Assembly: GCF_024347595.1 (NCBI RefSeq)
Contig: NZ_AP025506.1
Span: forward strand, 1,178,001 to 1,242,000
Direction of reading: 5' to 3'
Source: Vibrio pomeroyi
Lineage (GTDB): Bacteria > Pseudomonadota > Gammaproteobacteria > Enterobacterales > Vibrionaceae
DNA: 64,000 nucleotides
A program made the translations under genes and the position numbers. The notes beneath the pieces are model-generated. The model saw only the letters and a list, made by a program, of their open reading frames with translations, did not search any database and was not told the origin of the DNA. Shown here one piece after another: positions 1 to 9,916 of the stretch. Each line of letters starts with the position of its first letter. Positions within the stretch are counted from its first letter, which is position 1.

Positions 1-572
1 CTAAGTGGATAAGAACCAGTCAGAACATTAGCCTACAAACTCAACCTATCACTCAAGCTCAGTCTAATATTCAAGCATGTACTATTGGAGAGGCTTGGAA
101 CTGGCAGGGCATTAAGTTTGAGGTGCTGTGGCCTCCCAAACAAGTGAAGAGGGCATATAACCCGCACTCTTGTGTTGTCAGAATATATGAGTCAAACTCA
201 GGGTTTTCGATGCTGTTAACGGGTGATATCGAACTAGTAAGTGAGTGGTTACTTGCTCGTCAAGGTGAACGACTTAAAAGTTATGCCATGTTGGTTCCGC
301 ATCATGGTAGCGATTCGTCATCGATTAAGCCGTTTATTGAGGCTGTGTCACCTCAGTTGTCGATAGCTTCTCTAGGCAAAGGAAATCAATGGGGAATGCC
401 GAGCGAATCGGTGATTGCACGTTATCAAGAAGTGGGGAGCACCTGGCTTGATACAGGAGAAAGCGGACAAATAACCATCACTCTCACCCAAGAAGGTTGG
501 CAATATCATACGATTAGAGAGGAACAAGGCAGGCAGTGGTATAGGCAGATGCTCCGTAAGGGAGTAGAATAG
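1..572 (+). CDS. comEC: DNA internalization protein ComEC/Rec2, C-terminal part
   Basis: The frame is open from base 3, so the gene starts before the window and only about 189 C-terminal residues are visible. ComEC is the inner-membrane channel that takes transforming single-stranded DNA into the cytoplasm. The visible part is its C-terminal metallo-beta-lactamase-like domain: LLTGDIE, then [11 protein letters not shown] and a late [12 protein letters not shown] segment, all typical of ComEC family tails. The membrane Competence domain lies outside the window. The first GTG inside the window (123) is internal, not a start. The stop is about 30 bases before the msbA start. The comEC-msbA-lpxK order is common in gammaproteobacteria. 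Family assignment is firm; competence of this strain is inference. Confidence 0.9.
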   Translation, partial: KWIRTSQNISLQTQPITQAQSNIQACTIGEAWNWQGIKFEVLWPPKQVKRAYNPHSCVVRIYESNSGFSMLLTGDIELVSEWLLARQGERLKSYAMLVPHHGSDSSSIKPFIEAVSPQLSIASLGKGNQWGMPSESVIARYQEVGSTWLDTGESGQITITLTQEGWQYHTIREEQGRQWYRQMLRKGVE

Positions 573-603
573 ACAGATTATTGTGAGAAAATTAAGCGAT
601 TCT

Positions 604-2352
604 ATGTCAACACAAACAGATGAAACTACCTGGGTCACGTTTAAAAGACTTTGGACTTATATTCGACTATATAAGGCTGGCCTTGGTGTTGCGGTTATTG
701 CGCTTATTATAAATGCCGTCTCTGATACCTATATGATTTCCTTACTAAAGCCGTTACTTGATGAAGGCTTTGGTAATGCTGAATCTGACTTTTTACGCAC
801 GCTTCCAATCATTATCTTTGCCATGATGTTCATTCGTGGTGTCAGTGGTTTCGTCTCAACCTATTGCTTGAGCTGGGTTTCTGGCAATGTGGTTATGGAA
901 ATTCGTCGAAAAATTTTCAGTCATTTCATGCATATGCCTGTTTCTTTCTTCGATAAAGAACAGACGGGTGCGCTGTTATCTCGAATTACTTACGATTCAG
1001 AGCAAGTGTCTGCCGCAACAAGCAAAGCGCTAGTAAGCATTGTACGTGAAGGTGCAAGTATTATTGGTTTGCTAACATTGATGTTCTGGAACAGCTGGCA
1101 GTTGTCTTTGGTTCTATTTGCGGTTGCTCCCCTTGTTGCGTGGGCGATCAGCATCGTATCGAAGCGATTTAGAAAGATTTCTAAAAATATGCAAACCAGC
1201 ATGGGTCACGTTGCTTCTTCAGCTGAACAAATGTTGAAAGGCCACAAGGTGGTTCTCACTTACGGTGGTCAGGATCTAGAAAAACACCGCTTTGACAAAG
1301 TGAGTAACCAGATGCGTCAACAAAGCATGAAGCTAGTAACGGCACAAGCAGCTGCGAACCCGATCATTCAAATGATCGCTTCAGTGGCGATTGTGGTGGT
1401 TCTTGTGCTTGCGAGTGTTGATTCTATCAAGGCTGAGCTAACGCCAGGTACGTTCACGGTTGTGTTCTCAGCAATGTTTGGTTTAATGCGTCCACTAAAA
1501 GCGCTAACGAACGTAACGTCTGAATTCCAACGCGGTATGGCAGCTAGCACAACTCTGTTTGGTTTGATGGATCTAGATACTGAGCAAAACACAGGTACGT
1601 TGAAGCCTAAAACGGTGACTGGTGAGGTTGCTGTCAAAGATGTGACGTTTACTTATGATGGTGCAGAGAAACCTGCTCTCGATAAGGTCAGCTTTAATAT
1701 ACCGAAAGGTAAGACGGTCGCACTTGTCGGCCGTTCAGGCTCGGGTAAGAGTACTATTGCTAACCTGTTTACTCGTTTCTATGACGTAGATTCGGGCTCT
1801 ATCGAATTGGATGGGCACGACATTCGCGATTATGAACTGAGAAACCTACGTGAGCATTTTGCTCTGGTTTCTCAAAATGTTCACCTGTTTAACGATACGG
1901 TCGCGAACAACATCGCGTATGCCGCAGAAGAGCAATATACTCGCGAACAGATTGAACATGCGGCTAAACTTGCTCATGCAAGTGAGTTTATTGAAGGCAT
2001 GGAAAATGGCATCGATACCGTTGTTGGTGAAAATGGCGCGAGCCTTTCTGGCGGTCAACGACAGCGTATTGCAATTGCACGTGCTCTATTAAGAGATGCA
2101 CCTGTGCTGATTCTTGATGAGGCGACGTCTGCATTGGATACTGAATCAGAGAGAGCGATTCAGTCTGCATTGGAAGAACTACAAAAAGATAAGACTGTGT
2201 TGGTGATTGCTCACCGTCTATCGACTATCGAGCAAGCCGATGAGATCTTAGTGGTTGATGATGGCCAAATTGTAGAAAGAGGCGCACACGCAGAACTTAT
2301 TGAACATGACGGTGCGTACGCGCAGCTGCACCGAATTCAGTTCAGCGGATAA
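604..2352 (+). CDS. msbA: Lipid A export ABC transporter ATP-binding/permease MsbA
   Basis: MsbA flips lipid A-core across the inner membrane as a homodimeric ABC exporter. The 582-residue protein has an N-terminal six-helix ABC transmembrane domain (about residues 20-310) and a C-terminal nucleotide-binding domain. Visible motifs are Walker [10 protein letters not shown], signature LSGGQRQR, Walker [13 protein letters not shown] and the H-loop AHRLST. A GTG at 583 would add seven residues; I chose the ATG at 604 because the protein then begins [10 protein letters not shown] and has the family length, as in the Escherichia coli protein. The gene heads a lipid A/Kdo cluster with lpxK and kdsB and is probably cotranscribed with comEC, since I see no terminator between them. 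Confidence 0.96.
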   Translation: MSTQTDETTWVTFKRLWTYIRLYKAGLGVAVIALIINAVSDTYMISLLKPLLDEGFGNAESDFLRTLPIIIFAMMFIRGVSGFVSTYCLSWVSGNVVMEIRRKIFSHFMHMPVSFFDKEQTGALLSRITYDSEQVSAATSKALVSIVREGASIIGLLTLMFWNSWQLSLVLFAVAPLVAWAISIVSKRFRKISKNMQTSMGHVASSAEQMLKGHKVVLTYGGQDLEKHRFDKVSNQMRQQSMKLVTAQAAANPIIQMIASVAIVVVLVLASVDSIKAELTPGTFTVVFSAMFGLMRPLKALTNVTSEFQRGMAASTTLFGLMDLDTEQNTGTLKPKTVTGEVAVKDVTFTYDGAEKPALDKVSFNIPKGKTVALVGRSGSGKSTIANLFTRFYDVDSGSIELDGHDIRDYELRNLREHFALVSQNVHLFNDTVANNIAYAAEEQYTREQIEHAAKLAHASEFIEGMENGIDTVVGENGASLSGGQRQRIAIARALLRDAPVLILDEATSALDTESERAIQSALEELQKDKTVLVIAHRLSTIEQADEILVVDDGQIVERGAHAELIEHDGAYAQLHRIQFSG

Positions 2353-2367
2353 GATTAGGTCGTTGTT

Positions 2368-3375
2368 GTGATCGAAAAGATTTGGTTTAACAATCATCCG
2401 TTGAAATATCTACTTTGGCCACTTCTGTGGCCACTGAGTCAGCTGTTCAAAATGATCAGTAGTCAACGTCGTGATGCGTACCTTTCTGGTAAAAAAGAGA
2501 CCTATCGACCACCTCTGCCAGTGATTGTTGTTGGCAACATAACCGCTGGTGGGAACGGTAAAACACCCGTTGTGATCTGGTTGGTTGAGATGCTGCAAGC
2601 CAATGGCTTTAAACCTGGTGTGGTGTCTCGAGGTTATGGAGCTAAAGCGCCAAACTATCCACTTGTGCTAGACGAAAATACACCAGCCGAACATTCGGGT
2701 GATGAGCCTCGTTTGATTCGCAAGCGAACCGGTTGCCCTGTTGCGGTTGACCCTGTACGTGCGAATGCCGTAAAGGCTTTGCTGAGTGAAGGTGTTAATG
2801 TCATTATCACTGATGATGGGTTACAGCATTATGCACTTGAACGCGACATTGAATTTTCAGTTATTGACGGTGCAAGACGTTTCGGTAATGAGAGCCTGAT
2901 TCCCCTCGGTCCATTACGAGAGCCAGTATCACGTTTAGATGATGTTGATTTTTTGATTAACAATGGCGGAAAGGCGCAAGGGCGAGAGCTCTCAATGTCT
3001 TTGCTACCAAGCCAAGCAGTCAATCTAAAAACTGGTCAGAAAGTATCGGTTGCTGAATTACCAAAGCTGGTGGCTTTTGCAGGAATAGGTCATCCGCCAC
3101 GCTTTTTTAAAACATTAGATGATCTTGCTGGTGATGTGGTTTTCACACAAGGCTTCGCCGATCATCAGGATTTTGATAAAGATGAACTTCATGCCTTAGC
3201 AAAGAAAGGTATGAATATGATTATGACAGAAAAAGACGCTGTTAAATGCGGAGAATATGCTCAAGATAACTGGTGGTATCTTCCAGTTTCTGCACAGTTC
3301 GATGAAGGTTCGCAACAGCAAATTTTAAAAAGAATAAATGAGGTTATGGAATACTATGGATCACCGTCTGCTTGA
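2368..3375 (+). CDS. lpxK: Tetraacyldisaccharide 4'-kinase LpxK
   Basis: LpxK phosphorylates the 4' position of tetraacyldisaccharide 1-phosphate to give lipid IVA, the sixth step of lipid A synthesis, at the inner membrane. The 335-residue protein has a hydrophobic N-terminal segment (about residues 12-30) for membrane association and a P-loop GGNGKT at residues 61-66, followed by the SRGYG and [12 protein letters not shown] motifs of the family. The start is GTG, 15 bases after the msbA stop. The 3' end overlaps the next gene by about 20 bases, which suggests coupled translation within one operon. Length and motifs are normal. Confidence 0.95.
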   Translation: MIEKIWFNNHPLKYLLWPLLWPLSQLFKMISSQRRDAYLSGKKETYRPPLPVIVVGNITAGGNGKTPVVIWLVEMLQANGFKPGVVSRGYGAKAPNYPLVLDENTPAEHSGDEPRLIRKRTGCPVAVDPVRANAVKALLSEGVNVIITDDGLQHYALERDIEFSVIDGARRFGNESLIPLGPLREPVSRLDDVDFLINNGGKAQGRELSMSLLPSQAVNLKTGQKVSVAELPKLVAFAGIGHPPRFFKTLDDLAGDVVFTQGFADHQDFDKDELHALAKKGMNMIMTEKDAVKCGEYAQDNWWYLPVSAQFDEGSQQQILKRINEVMEYYGSPSA

Positions 3376-3535
3376 GATCGTTGCTTGCCCTGTATGTAAA
3401 GGTAAACTAACTTATGACAAGGATAAGCAAGAGCTTGTTTGTAAAATCGATCGCTTAGCTTACCCAATCAAAGAGGGTATTCCTGTTCTTCTTGAACCTG
3501 AAGCTCGCACTCTTTCAATGGACGAGGGCAAATAA
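3356..3535 (+). CDS. ycaR: Trm112-family small zinc-finger-like protein (YcaR type)
   Basis: A 59-residue protein that closely resembles E. coli YcaR, a Trm112-like family member. It has one CPVC pair near residue 11 and a later conserved KID...AYPI...GIPVLL stretch. Trm112 proteins are small partners of methyltransferases in eukaryotes and archaea; the role of the bacterial version between lpxK and kdsB is not established. I chose the ATG at 3356 ([14 protein letters not shown]), not the in-frame ATG at 3338, because it matches the family start. The coding region overlaps the lpxK end, and its stop shares one base with the kdsB start, so all three genes are probably translationally coupled. 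Confidence 0.9.
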   Translation: MDHRLLEIVACPVCKGKLTYDKDKQELVCKIDRLAYPIKEGIPVLLEPEARTLSMDEGK

Positions 3536-4281
3536 TGTCTTACACGGTTGTTATACCGGCAAGATACCAATCGAGCCGTTTGCCAGGTAAGCCTTTGGCT
3601 GACATTGGCGGCAAGCCGATGATTCAATGGGTATACGAACAGTCAATGAAGGCAGGTGCTGATAACGTTATTATCGCTACCGATGACGCTCGAGTTGAAA
3701 AAGCGGCGAAAGCATTTGGTGCAACCGTTTGTATGACATCACCGAATCATGAATCAGGTACTGAGCGCTTAGCTGAAGTGATTGAGGTAATGAAGATTCC
3801 TGATGACCACATCATAGTGAATGTTCAAGGTGATGAGCCACTTATCCCGCCTGCCATTATTAATCAAGTGGCGAATAACCTCGCAAACAGCACCGCACCA
3901 ATGGCAACGTTAGGCGTAGAAATTACTCACGCTGATGAAGTGTTTAATCCTAACGCTGTAAAAGTCGTGACGGATAAAGACGGTTACGCACTGTATTTTA
4001 GTCGTGCGACGATTCCTTGGGATCGCGATGCTTACGCGAACAACGGTACAGCTGCGGAATCTCCTTTGCTTCGTCATATTGGTATCTACGCTTACCGAGC
4101 GGGTTTCATCAATACGTACATCAATTGGGAACCAAGTACTTTGGAACGCATTGAGTGCCTAGAGCAACTTCGCGTACTTTGGTACGGAGAGAAGATCCAC
4201 GTTGACGTTGCGGTTGAAGCGCCTGCAGCGGGTGTCGATACCCCTGAAGACCTAGAAGCGGTTCGCGCCATCATTGGTTAA
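3535..4281 (+). CDS. kdsB: 3-deoxy-manno-octulosonate cytidylyltransferase KdsB
   Basis: KdsB activates Kdo with CTP to CMP-Kdo, the donor for the inner core of lipopolysaccharide. The 248-residue cytoplasmic enzyme opens with the nucleotidyltransferase signature [16 protein letters not shown] and carries [10 protein letters not shown] and the RHIGIYAYR segment of the family. The ATG overlaps the TAA of the preceding Trm112-like gene. A rho-independent terminator follows about 50 bases after the stop, so this is the last gene of the comEC-msbA-lpxK-ycaR-kdsB unit. Nothing is odd in length or motif. Confidence 0.96.
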   Translation: MSYTVVIPARYQSSRLPGKPLADIGGKPMIQWVYEQSMKAGADNVIIATDDARVEKAAKAFGATVCMTSPNHESGTERLAEVIEVMKIPDDHIIVNVQGDEPLIPPAIINQVANNLANSTAPMATLGVEITHADEVFNPNAVKVVTDKDGYALYFSRATIPWDRDAYANNGTAAESPLLRHIGIYAYRAGFINTYINWEPSTLERIECLEQLRVLWYGEKIHVDVAVEAPAAGVDTPEDLEAVRAIIG

Positions 4282-4328
4282 GCGTCTTTGAGCGAACACT
4301 TCTTTGCGCTATGAAGTGCAAAATCATG

Positions 4329-4354
4329 AGCCTTGCTTATTGCGAGGCTTTTTT
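4329..4354 (+). terminator. Rho-independent terminator after kdsB
   Basis: An eight-base stem (AGCCTTGC with GCGAGGCT, one G-U pair), a five-base loop and a T run. It closes the kdsB operon. Confidence 0.75.
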
Positions 4355-4482
4355 ATGCCGATAGAAAATGTTTGCGTGTCTTATTGACCTAAGCTAGTGG
4401 ATATTGAGTCGGTTGCATTCGTCAATGCATCATCAACTCTGAATTATCTGAGATTTACCTCGCTCGACTTCCAATTTTTCTC

Positions 4483-4488
4483 TATAAT
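4483..4488 (+). promoter_or_regulatory. Putative -10 element of the cmk promoter
   Basis: A perfect TATAAT hexamer 70 bases before the cmk start, in an AT-rich stretch after the kdsB terminator. No good -35 hexamer lies at 16-18 bases, so only the -10 is assigned. Confidence 0.45.
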
Positions 4489-4557
4489 ATGCCGCCTATA
4501 AAGTAGTGGCGAATCGCTAGTACAGAATAAAACTTACGACAAAACGTGGAGTAAAAG

Positions 4558-5238
4558 ATGCCTTCTCAAAGCCCAGTGATTACGGTTGATGGACCAAGTG
4601 GTGCAGGTAAAGGTACCCTGTGTATGTTGCTAGCAGATAAGCTAGGCTTTCATCTTCTAGACTCAGGTGCGATCTATCGCGTACTGGCATTAGCGGCAAT
4701 TCATCACGGTGTAGATACTGAATCAGAAGACGCTTTAGTACCTCTTGCAACTCACTTAGACGTGCAGTTTATTGCTGAAGGCGACCTAGTTAAGGTTATC
4801 TTAGAAGGCGAAGACGTGTCGGGTGAACTTCGTAAAGAAGAGACTGGCATGGCGGCCTCGAAAGTAGCGGCTTTACCTCGCGTTCGTGAAGCTCTGCTTC
4901 GTCGTCAGCGTGCATTCAGCGCAGCGCCTGGCCTAGTGGCTGATGGCCGTGACATGGGAACGGTTGTGTTCCCTGAAGCTGAAGCAAAAATATTTTTAGA
5001 TGCAAGTGCAGAAGAGCGTGCGAGTCGCCGCCTTAAACAGTTGCAACAGAAGGGGTTAGATGTTAAATTTGACGACCTTTTGAGCGAGATCCAAGAGCGA
5101 GACGACCGAGATCGTAATCGCCCAGTGGCGCCACTTCGCCCTGCAGAGGATGCTCTAGTGCTTGATTCCACCTCAATGAATATTGAGCAGGTAGTAGAAA
5201 AAGCACTACACTATATTGAATCGAAACTAGCTGGGTAA
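4558..5238 (+). CDS. cmk: Cytidylate kinase
   Basis: Cytidylate kinase phosphorylates CMP and dCMP to the diphosphates with ATP. The 226-residue cytoplasmic protein has the P-loop GPSGAGKGT at residues 12-20, the LLDSGAIYR substrate region and the [15 protein letters not shown] segment typical of bacterial Cmk. It is preceded by a ribosome-binding site GTGGAG. It lies directly upstream of rpsA, an arrangement shared with E. coli, and no terminator is seen between them. Normal length, no anomalies. Confidence 0.96.
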   Translation: MPSQSPVITVDGPSGAGKGTLCMLLADKLGFHLLDSGAIYRVLALAAIHHGVDTESEDALVPLATHLDVQFIAEGDLVKVILEGEDVSGELRKEETGMAASKVAALPRVREALLRRQRAFSAAPGLVADGRDMGTVVFPEAEAKIFLDASAEERASRRLKQLQQKGLDVKFDDLLSEIQERDDRDRNRPVAPLRPAEDALVLDSTSMNIEQVVEKALHYIESKLAG

Positions 5239-5344
5239 TTCTACCCGGCTGGCAAGAACGTTGGTCGCAAGGATGATGACCGGCGAATTTATCAACCCCA
5301 TGCGGTAGGATACCCATGGACGTTTAATTATTGAAGATTAAATA
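5233..5344 (+). promoter_or_regulatory. rpsA leader with three hairpins (S1 autoregulation)
   Basis: The cmk-rpsA gap folds into three local hairpins. The first pairs 5233-5237 with 5242-5246. The second pairs 5259-5266 with 5278-5285 (with G-U pairs) and has GGA in its loop. The third pairs CCATG/CATGG plus GGTA/TACC around an apical GGA (5298-5319). The start codon is preceded only by a weak GAAG in an AU-rich stretch. In E. coli the rpsA leader has the same design and S1 represses its own translation through it. The hairpins are seen in the sequence; the control is inferred by homology of design. Confidence 0.65.
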
Positions 5345-7015
5345 ATGACTGAATCTTTTGCTCAACTCTTTGAAGAGTTTCTAAACGAAACAGAATTCCA
5401 ACAAGGCAGCATCGTTAAAGGTACTGTAGTAGCTATCGAGAACGGTTTCGTTCTTGTAGACGCTGGTCTTAAGTCTGAATCTGCTATCCCTGCTGAACAA
5501 TTCAAGAACGCTGCTGGCGAACTTGAAGTTGAAGTTGGTGCTGAAGTAGACGTAGCTCTAGACGCTGTTGAAGATGGTTTCGGTGAGACTCAACTTTCTC
5601 GTGAGAAAGCTAAGCGCCACGAAGCTTGGATCGTACTTGAGAAAGCTTGCGAAGAAGCTGAAACTGTTGTTGGTATCATCAACGGTAAAGTTAAAGGCGG
5701 TTTCACTGTTGAACTTAACGGTATCCGTGCTTTCCTTCCAGGTTCTCTAGTAGACGTACGTCCTATCCGTGACACTGCTCACCTAGAAAACAAAGAGCTA
5801 GAGTTCAAAGTAATCAAGCTAGACCAGAAGCGTAACAACGTTGTTGTTTCTCGTCGTGCTGTTATCGAATCTGAAAACAGTGTTGAGCGTGACGAACTTC
5901 TTGAAACTCTACAAGAAGGTACTGAAGTTAAAGGTATCGTTAAGAACCTTACTGACTACGGTGCATTCGTTGACCTTGGCGGTGTTGACGGTCTTCTACA
6001 TATCACAGATATGGCTTGGAAGCGCGTTAAGCACCCATCAGAGATCGTTAACGTTGGTGACGAAATCCTAGTTAAAGTTCTTAAGTTCGATCGTGAGCGC
6101 ACTCGTGTTTCACTAGGTCTTAAGCAACTAGGCGAAGATCCATGGGTAGCAATCGCTAAGCGTTACCCAGAAGGTCACAAGCTTTCTGGTCGTGTTACTA
6201 ACCTAACTGACTACGGCTGCTTCGTTGAAATCGAAGAAGGCGTTGAAGGTCTAGTACACGTTTCTGAAATGGATTGGACTAACAAGAACATCCACCCTTC
6301 TAAAGTTGTTAATGTTGGCGACGAAGTTGAGGTTATGGTTCTTGATATCGACGAAGAACGTCGTCGTATCTCTCTAGGTCTGAAACAGTGTAAAGCTAAC
6401 CCATGGCAGTCATTTGCAGAAATGCAAGCTAAGGGCGACAAAGTTACTGGTAAGATCAAGTCTATCACTGACTTTGGTATCTTCATCGGTCTAGAAGGCG
6501 GTATCGACGGTCTTGTACACCTATCTGACATTTCTTGGAATGTTGCTGGCGAAGACGCTGTACGTGAGTACAAGAAAGGCGACGAAATCTCAGCAGTTGT
6601 TCTAGCAGTAGATGCAGAGCGTGAGCGTATTTCTCTTGGCGTTAAGCAAATGGAAAACGACCCGTTCAACGCATACGTTGCTGACAACAAGAAAGGTGTT
6701 CTTGTAAACGGTACTGTTACTGCAGTTGACGCGAAAGGCGCTACTATCGAGCTAATCGAAGGCGTTGAAGGTTACATCCGCGCTTCTGAAGTTTCTCGCG
6801 ATCGTATCGAAGATGCATCTCTAATCCTAAGCGTTGGCGACAGCGTTGAAGCGAAGTTCACTGGTGTAGACCGTAAGAACCGCGTAATCAACCTATCTAT
6901 CAAAGCTAAAGATGAAGCTGATGAGCAAGAAGCAATGGCTTCACTGAACAAGTCTGAAGAAGGCGCGTTCGGTAACGCAATGGCAGACGCATTCAAAGCT
7001 GCTAAAGGCGAATAA
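5345..7015 (+). CDS. rpsA: 30S ribosomal protein S1
   Basis: S1 binds mRNA and brings it to the 30S subunit; it is essential in most gammaproteobacteria. The 556-residue protein has six S1/OB repeats, with repeated signatures such as [48 protein letters not shown] and [24 protein letters not shown]. Codon use is strongly biased toward preferred codons, as expected for very high expression. The ATG lies behind the structured leader described separately rather than a strong Shine-Dalgarno. A strong terminator follows the stop. Confidence 0.97.
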   Translation: MTESFAQLFEEFLNETEFQQGSIVKGTVVAIENGFVLVDAGLKSESAIPAEQFKNAAGELEVEVGAEVDVALDAVEDGFGETQLSREKAKRHEAWIVLEKACEEAETVVGIINGKVKGGFTVELNGIRAFLPGSLVDVRPIRDTAHLENKELEFKVIKLDQKRNNVVVSRRAVIESENSVERDELLETLQEGTEVKGIVKNLTDYGAFVDLGGVDGLLHITDMAWKRVKHPSEIVNVGDEILVKVLKFDRERTRVSLGLKQLGEDPWVAIAKRYPEGHKLSGRVTNLTDYGCFVEIEEGVEGLVHVSEMDWTNKNIHPSKVVNVGDEVEVMVLDIDEERRRISLGLKQCKANPWQSFAEMQAKGDKVTGKIKSITDFGIFIGLEGGIDGLVHLSDISWNVAGEDAVREYKKGDEISAVVLAVDAERERISLGVKQMENDPFNAYVADNKKGVLVNGTVTAVDAKGATIELIEGVEGYIRASEVSRDRIEDASLILSVGDSVEAKFTGVDRKNRVINLSIKAKDEADEQEAMASLNKSEEGAFGNAMADAFKAAKGE

Positions 7016-7032
7016 TTTAATTTTTCGCTAAG

Positions 7033-7060
7033 AAAGGAGCCGTAAGGCTCCTTTTTTTTT
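7033..7060 (+). terminator. Rho-independent terminator after rpsA
   Basis: A nine-base perfect stem AAAGGAGCC/GGCTCCTTT with a GTAA loop and a run of nine or more T. Confidence 0.92.
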
Positions 7061-7080
7061 GCTTATTTTTCCGATAGGTC

Positions 7081-7086
7081 TATAAT
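7081..7086 (+). promoter_or_regulatory. Putative -10 element for ihfB
   Basis: A perfect TATAAT 30 bases before the ihfB start and just after the rpsA terminator. A weak TTGCTT lies 16 bases upstream as a possible -35. Confidence 0.45.
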
Positions 7087-7115
7087 TTCTAAAAAGAAAA
7101 CCAACGAGGGTAACT

Positions 7116-7400
7116 ATGACTAAGTCTGAATTGATTGAAAGACTGTGCGCTGAGCAAACGCATCTTTCTGCAAAAGAAATTGAAGACGCTGTAAAAGACA
7201 TTTTAGAGCATATGGCTTCAACACTAGAAAGTGGTGATCGAATCGAAATTCGCGGTTTTGGCAGCTTTTCTCTGCATTATCGTGAGCCTCGTGTTGGACG
7301 TAACCCAAAGACTGGTGACAAAGTAGAGTTAGAAGGTAAATACGTTCCTCACTTCAAACCAGGTAAAGAGCTGCGTGAACGAGTAAACTCAGGAATGTAG
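7116..7400 (+). CDS. ihfB: Integration host factor subunit beta
   Basis: IHF-beta pairs with IHF-alpha to bend DNA at specific sites in replication, recombination and transcription. The 94-residue protein has the HU/IHF fold, with the DNA-binding arm containing RNPKTG (about residues 64-69) whose proline intercalates into DNA, and the [17 protein letters not shown] segment of the beta subunit. A good ribosome-binding site (GAGGG) precedes the ATG. It follows rpsA as in E. coli, but with its own promoter-like -10 and a terminator on each side, so it can be transcribed alone. Confidence 0.96.
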   Translation: MTKSELIERLCAEQTHLSAKEIEDAVKDILEHMASTLESGDRIEIRGFGSFSLHYREPRVGRNPKTGDKVELEGKYVPHFKPGKELRERVNSGM

Positions 7401-7419
7401 TCTACTTATCGGAATTAAG

Positions 7420-7453
7420 AAAAGCGGCATACTATAATGTATGCCGCTTTTTT
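7420..7453 (+). terminator. Rho-independent terminator after ihfB
   Basis: A twelve-base perfect stem (7421-7432 with 7439-7450), a six-base loop and a T run. Confidence 0.92.
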
Positions 7454-7529
7454 ATGACCATAATATGGTGGTCTGATTAGTAATTTTCCTGCATAATCGT
7501 ACAGCTAACCAACCAATGAGTGATGAACT

Positions 7530-7802
7530 ATGAAAATTATAAAAATAGTCGCCGTTATCGCACTTTTCCTAATTGCACTGGCTTTAGGCTCTCAAAACCA
7601 AACAACTGTGAATTTCAACTATCTGCTTGCACAAGGTGACTTCCACCTATCAAGTTTATTAGGTGTTGTATTCGTTTCTGGCTTTGGCCTTGCTTGGTTA
7701 GTCTTTGGTAACATGCACATGCGGTCTCAGCTAAAAATTCATCGCTTGAAGAAGCAACTCAATAAGCAATCAAAGCAGGTCGCTGCTGATACTAAAGCTT
7801 AA
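7530..7802 (+). CDS. lapA: LapA family inner-membrane protein
   Basis: LapA and LapB act together at the inner membrane in lipopolysaccharide assembly and in control of LpxC turnover. The 90-residue protein has two transmembrane helices (about residues 4-22 and 40-62), the SQNQTTVNFNYLLAQGDF linker typical of the LapA/DUF1049 family, and a basic cytoplasmic tail (RLKKQLNKQSKQ). The start ATG has a GTGATGAA context. The gene is 12 bases before lapB, so the two are one unit, as in E. coli (formerly yciS-yciM). Confidence 0.9.
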   Translation: MKIIKIVAVIALFLIALALGSQNQTTVNFNYLLAQGDFHLSSLLGVVFVSGFGLAWLVFGNMHMRSQLKIHRLKKQLNKQSKQVAADTKA

Positions 7803-7814
7803 AGGCTATATTTG

Positions 7815-8990
7815 ATGTTAGAGTTACTGTTCTTACTTTTGCCTATCGCAGCCGCTTATGGTTGGTATATGGGTAATCGTAACGCTCAGCAAGAAAAACA
7901 AAAACAATCACACCAGATCTCCCGTCAATACGTGACGGGTTTGAACCTATTACTGTCAGACCAATCTGACAAGGCGGTTGATCACTTCATCGAGCTACTT
8001 CAAGTAGACAATGAAACCATCGATACTCACTTGGCTTTGGGCAACTTGTTCCGTTCAAGAGGCGAAGTCGACCGCGCGATTCGCATTCACCAAAATCTTA
8101 TCTCTCGTTCGGGATTAACTCTCGATCAGAAAAACCTCGCATTGCAACAATTAGCTAAAGACTATATGGTCTCTGGCTTTCTTGATCGCGCCGAAAAAAT
8201 CTTTGAACAGCTTGTAGAAGAACCCGACCATAAAGAGGGTGCACTGCAACAGTTGGTTGCTATTTATCAGCAAACACGTGAGTGGAACAAAGCGATCCAT
8301 TACGGAAATATCTTAGTTAAACTCGGTAAGAAGAAAATGAAGATGCGTGCCACAGTCGCGCATTTCTGGTGTGAGCTTGCGATGCAAGAACAAGCCGACG
8401 GTAACCGCTCTAAGGCACTTCAACACTTCAAGAAAGCTCTGTCTGAGGACCCTAAATGTGTTCGTGCTAGTATTGCTTTAGGTAAGTTCCATTTAGCGAA
8501 CGAAGATTACCAAAAGACCATCGATTGTCTTGAATCGGTACTTGAGCAAGATATCGACTTCATTAGTGAAGTGTTGCCAACACTTGCTGAGTGTTACCAC
8601 AAGCTTGGACAAGAAGCTCAACTGGTCGAATTCCTTAAAGCGTGTATCCAGAAGAAAGCTGGCGTATCTGCGGAACTGATGCTTGCTCAATTGGTTGCTC
8701 ACCATGAAGATGTTGGCTCTGCTCAAGAACTACTGACCAAGCAACTTGTTAAAAACCCAACCATGAAAGGTTTTTATCGATTAATCGATTACCACCTAGC
8801 AGAAGCAGAAGAAGGTCGAGCGAAAGATAGCTTAACCACGCTTCAATCCATGGTTGGTGAGCAGCTTAAAGTTAAGCCTCATTACCGTTGCCGCCAGTGT
8901 GGTTTCTCAACACACTCAATGTATTGGCACTGTCCTTCATGTAAAGGGTGGGGGACGATCAAGCCTATTCGTGGGCTTGATGGTGAATAG
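7815..8990 (+). CDS. lapB: Lipopolysaccharide assembly protein LapB (TPR and rubredoxin-like)
   Basis: LapB is an inner-membrane-anchored TPR protein that with FtsH promotes LpxC degradation and coordinates LPS synthesis with transport. The 391-residue protein has one N-terminal transmembrane helix (residues 1-18), about nine TPR-like helical repeats (for example LGNLFRSRGEVDRAIRIHQ), and a C-terminal rubredoxin-like metal site, CRQCGF followed by CPSCKGW. An upstream TTG at 7812 is in frame; I chose the ATG at 7815 because MLELLFLLLP is the family start. It sits close behind lapA and is followed by a terminator. Confidence 0.94.
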   Translation: MLELLFLLLPIAAAYGWYMGNRNAQQEKQKQSHQISRQYVTGLNLLLSDQSDKAVDHFIELLQVDNETIDTHLALGNLFRSRGEVDRAIRIHQNLISRSGLTLDQKNLALQQLAKDYMVSGFLDRAEKIFEQLVEEPDHKEGALQQLVAIYQQTREWNKAIHYGNILVKLGKKKMKMRATVAHFWCELAMQEQADGNRSKALQHFKKALSEDPKCVRASIALGKFHLANEDYQKTIDCLESVLEQDIDFISEVLPTLAECYHKLGQEAQLVEFLKACIQKKAGVSAELMLAQLVAHHEDVGSAQELLTKQLVKNPTMKGFYRLIDYHLAEAEEGRAKDSLTTLQSMVGEQLKVKPHYRCRQCGFSTHSMYWHCPSCKGWGTIKPIRGLDGE

Positions 8991-9021
8991 ATTTGTGGTC
9001 ATTTTAAGACCAAATTTTTAA

Positions 9022-9045
9022 TTGCAGCTTTCGGGCTGCATTTTT
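9022..9045 (+). terminator. Rho-independent terminator after lapB
   Basis: A six-base stem TGCAGC/GCTGCA, loop TTTCGG, then five T. Confidence 0.75.
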
Positions 9046-9120
9046 ATGACTGTTATTTATCACCTGCTATGTGTAGGTGAGTAAATATTTTGTAGAAAGT
9101 TAACTGCGTTAGGAGATGAA

Positions 9121-9816
9121 ATGAACGACCAAAAAATCATTGTAGCCTTGGATTATGACAACCAAGCGGATGCGTTAGCCTTCGTTGATCGTATTGACCC
9201 AGCATCTTGCCGCTTAAAAGTCGGTAAAGAGATGTTTACCTTGTTTGGCCCTGAGTTTGTTCGTGAATTACATAAGCGTGGTTTCTCAGTATTCTTAGAC
9301 CTTAAATTCCACGACATCCCTAACACATGTTCAAAAGCAGTGCGTGCTGCTGCTGAGCTTGGTGTATGGATGGTGAACGTACACGCAAGTGGCGGTGAGC
9401 GTATGATGACGGCTTCTCGTGAAATCTTAGAACCGTATGGTAAAGATCGTCCGCTGCTTATCGGTGTGACAGTACTAACCAGTATGGAGCAGTCTGATCT
9501 AGCAGGTATCGGTTTAGACCTGGAGCCACAACAGCAAGTAATGCGCTTGGCTTCTCTTACTAAAAACTCTGGTCTAGACGGTGTGGTATGTTCAGCACAA
9601 GAGGCTTCATTGTTGAAAGGTGCACTTGGTCAGGAGTTCAAACTAGTGACTCCAGGTATTCGTCCTGTGGGTGCCGATGTTGGTGACCAGAAGCGTATCA
9701 TGACGCCTTCTAAAGCGATTGAGTCGGGTTCTGACTACCTTGTTATCGGTCGTCCAATTACTCAAGCTATAGACCCTGCAGCGGTTCTTGCTGAGATTAA
9801 CGGTACTCTGGCTTAA
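9121..9816 (+). CDS. pyrF: Orotidine 5'-phosphate decarboxylase
   Basis: PyrF decarboxylates OMP to UMP, the last step of de novo pyrimidine synthesis. The 231-residue TIM-barrel protein has the catalytic D-x-K-x-x-D motif in [10 protein letters not shown] (D60, K62, D65), the phosphate-binding VTPGIRP segment and the C-terminal VIGRPI motif. The ribosome-binding site AGGAGA lies five bases before the ATG. It lies downstream of lapAB after a terminator and is followed by a terminator shared with the convergent miaE. Confidence 0.97.
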   Translation: MNDQKIIVALDYDNQADALAFVDRIDPASCRLKVGKEMFTLFGPEFVRELHKRGFSVFLDLKFHDIPNTCSKAVRAAAELGVWMVNVHASGGERMMTASREILEPYGKDRPLLIGVTVLTSMEQSDLAGIGLDLEPQQQVMRLASLTKNSGLDGVVCSAQEASLLKGALGQEFKLVTPGIRPVGADVGDQKRIMTPSKAIESGSDYLVIGRPITQAIDPAAVLAEINGTLA

Positions 9817-9845
9817 GTTTCTTTTCTAAGCTAATGATACGAATA

Positions 9846-9874
9846 AAGAAGGCCAGCAAGTTGCTGGCCTTCTT
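9846..9874. terminator. Bidirectional terminator between pyrF and miaE
   Basis: A 14-base perfect palindromic arm (9846-9859 with 9861-9874), A-rich on the left and T-rich on the right, so it can serve both convergent genes. Confidence 0.88.
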
Positions 9875-9916
9875 GTTTGCGATAAACAGAACTCATTTGT
9901 ACTAGACTGGTTTAAC

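Noticed and set aside
123..572. A separate short gene starting at the GTG at 123
   Set aside because: The frame is open to the window start and the protein is plainly the ComEC tail, so it is a partial gene.
6211..6690. A 159-codon minus-strand ORF inside rpsA
   Set aside because: It lies wholly within the strongly biased S1 coding sequence; its Ser/Arg/Thr-rich translation is typical of an antisense shadow.
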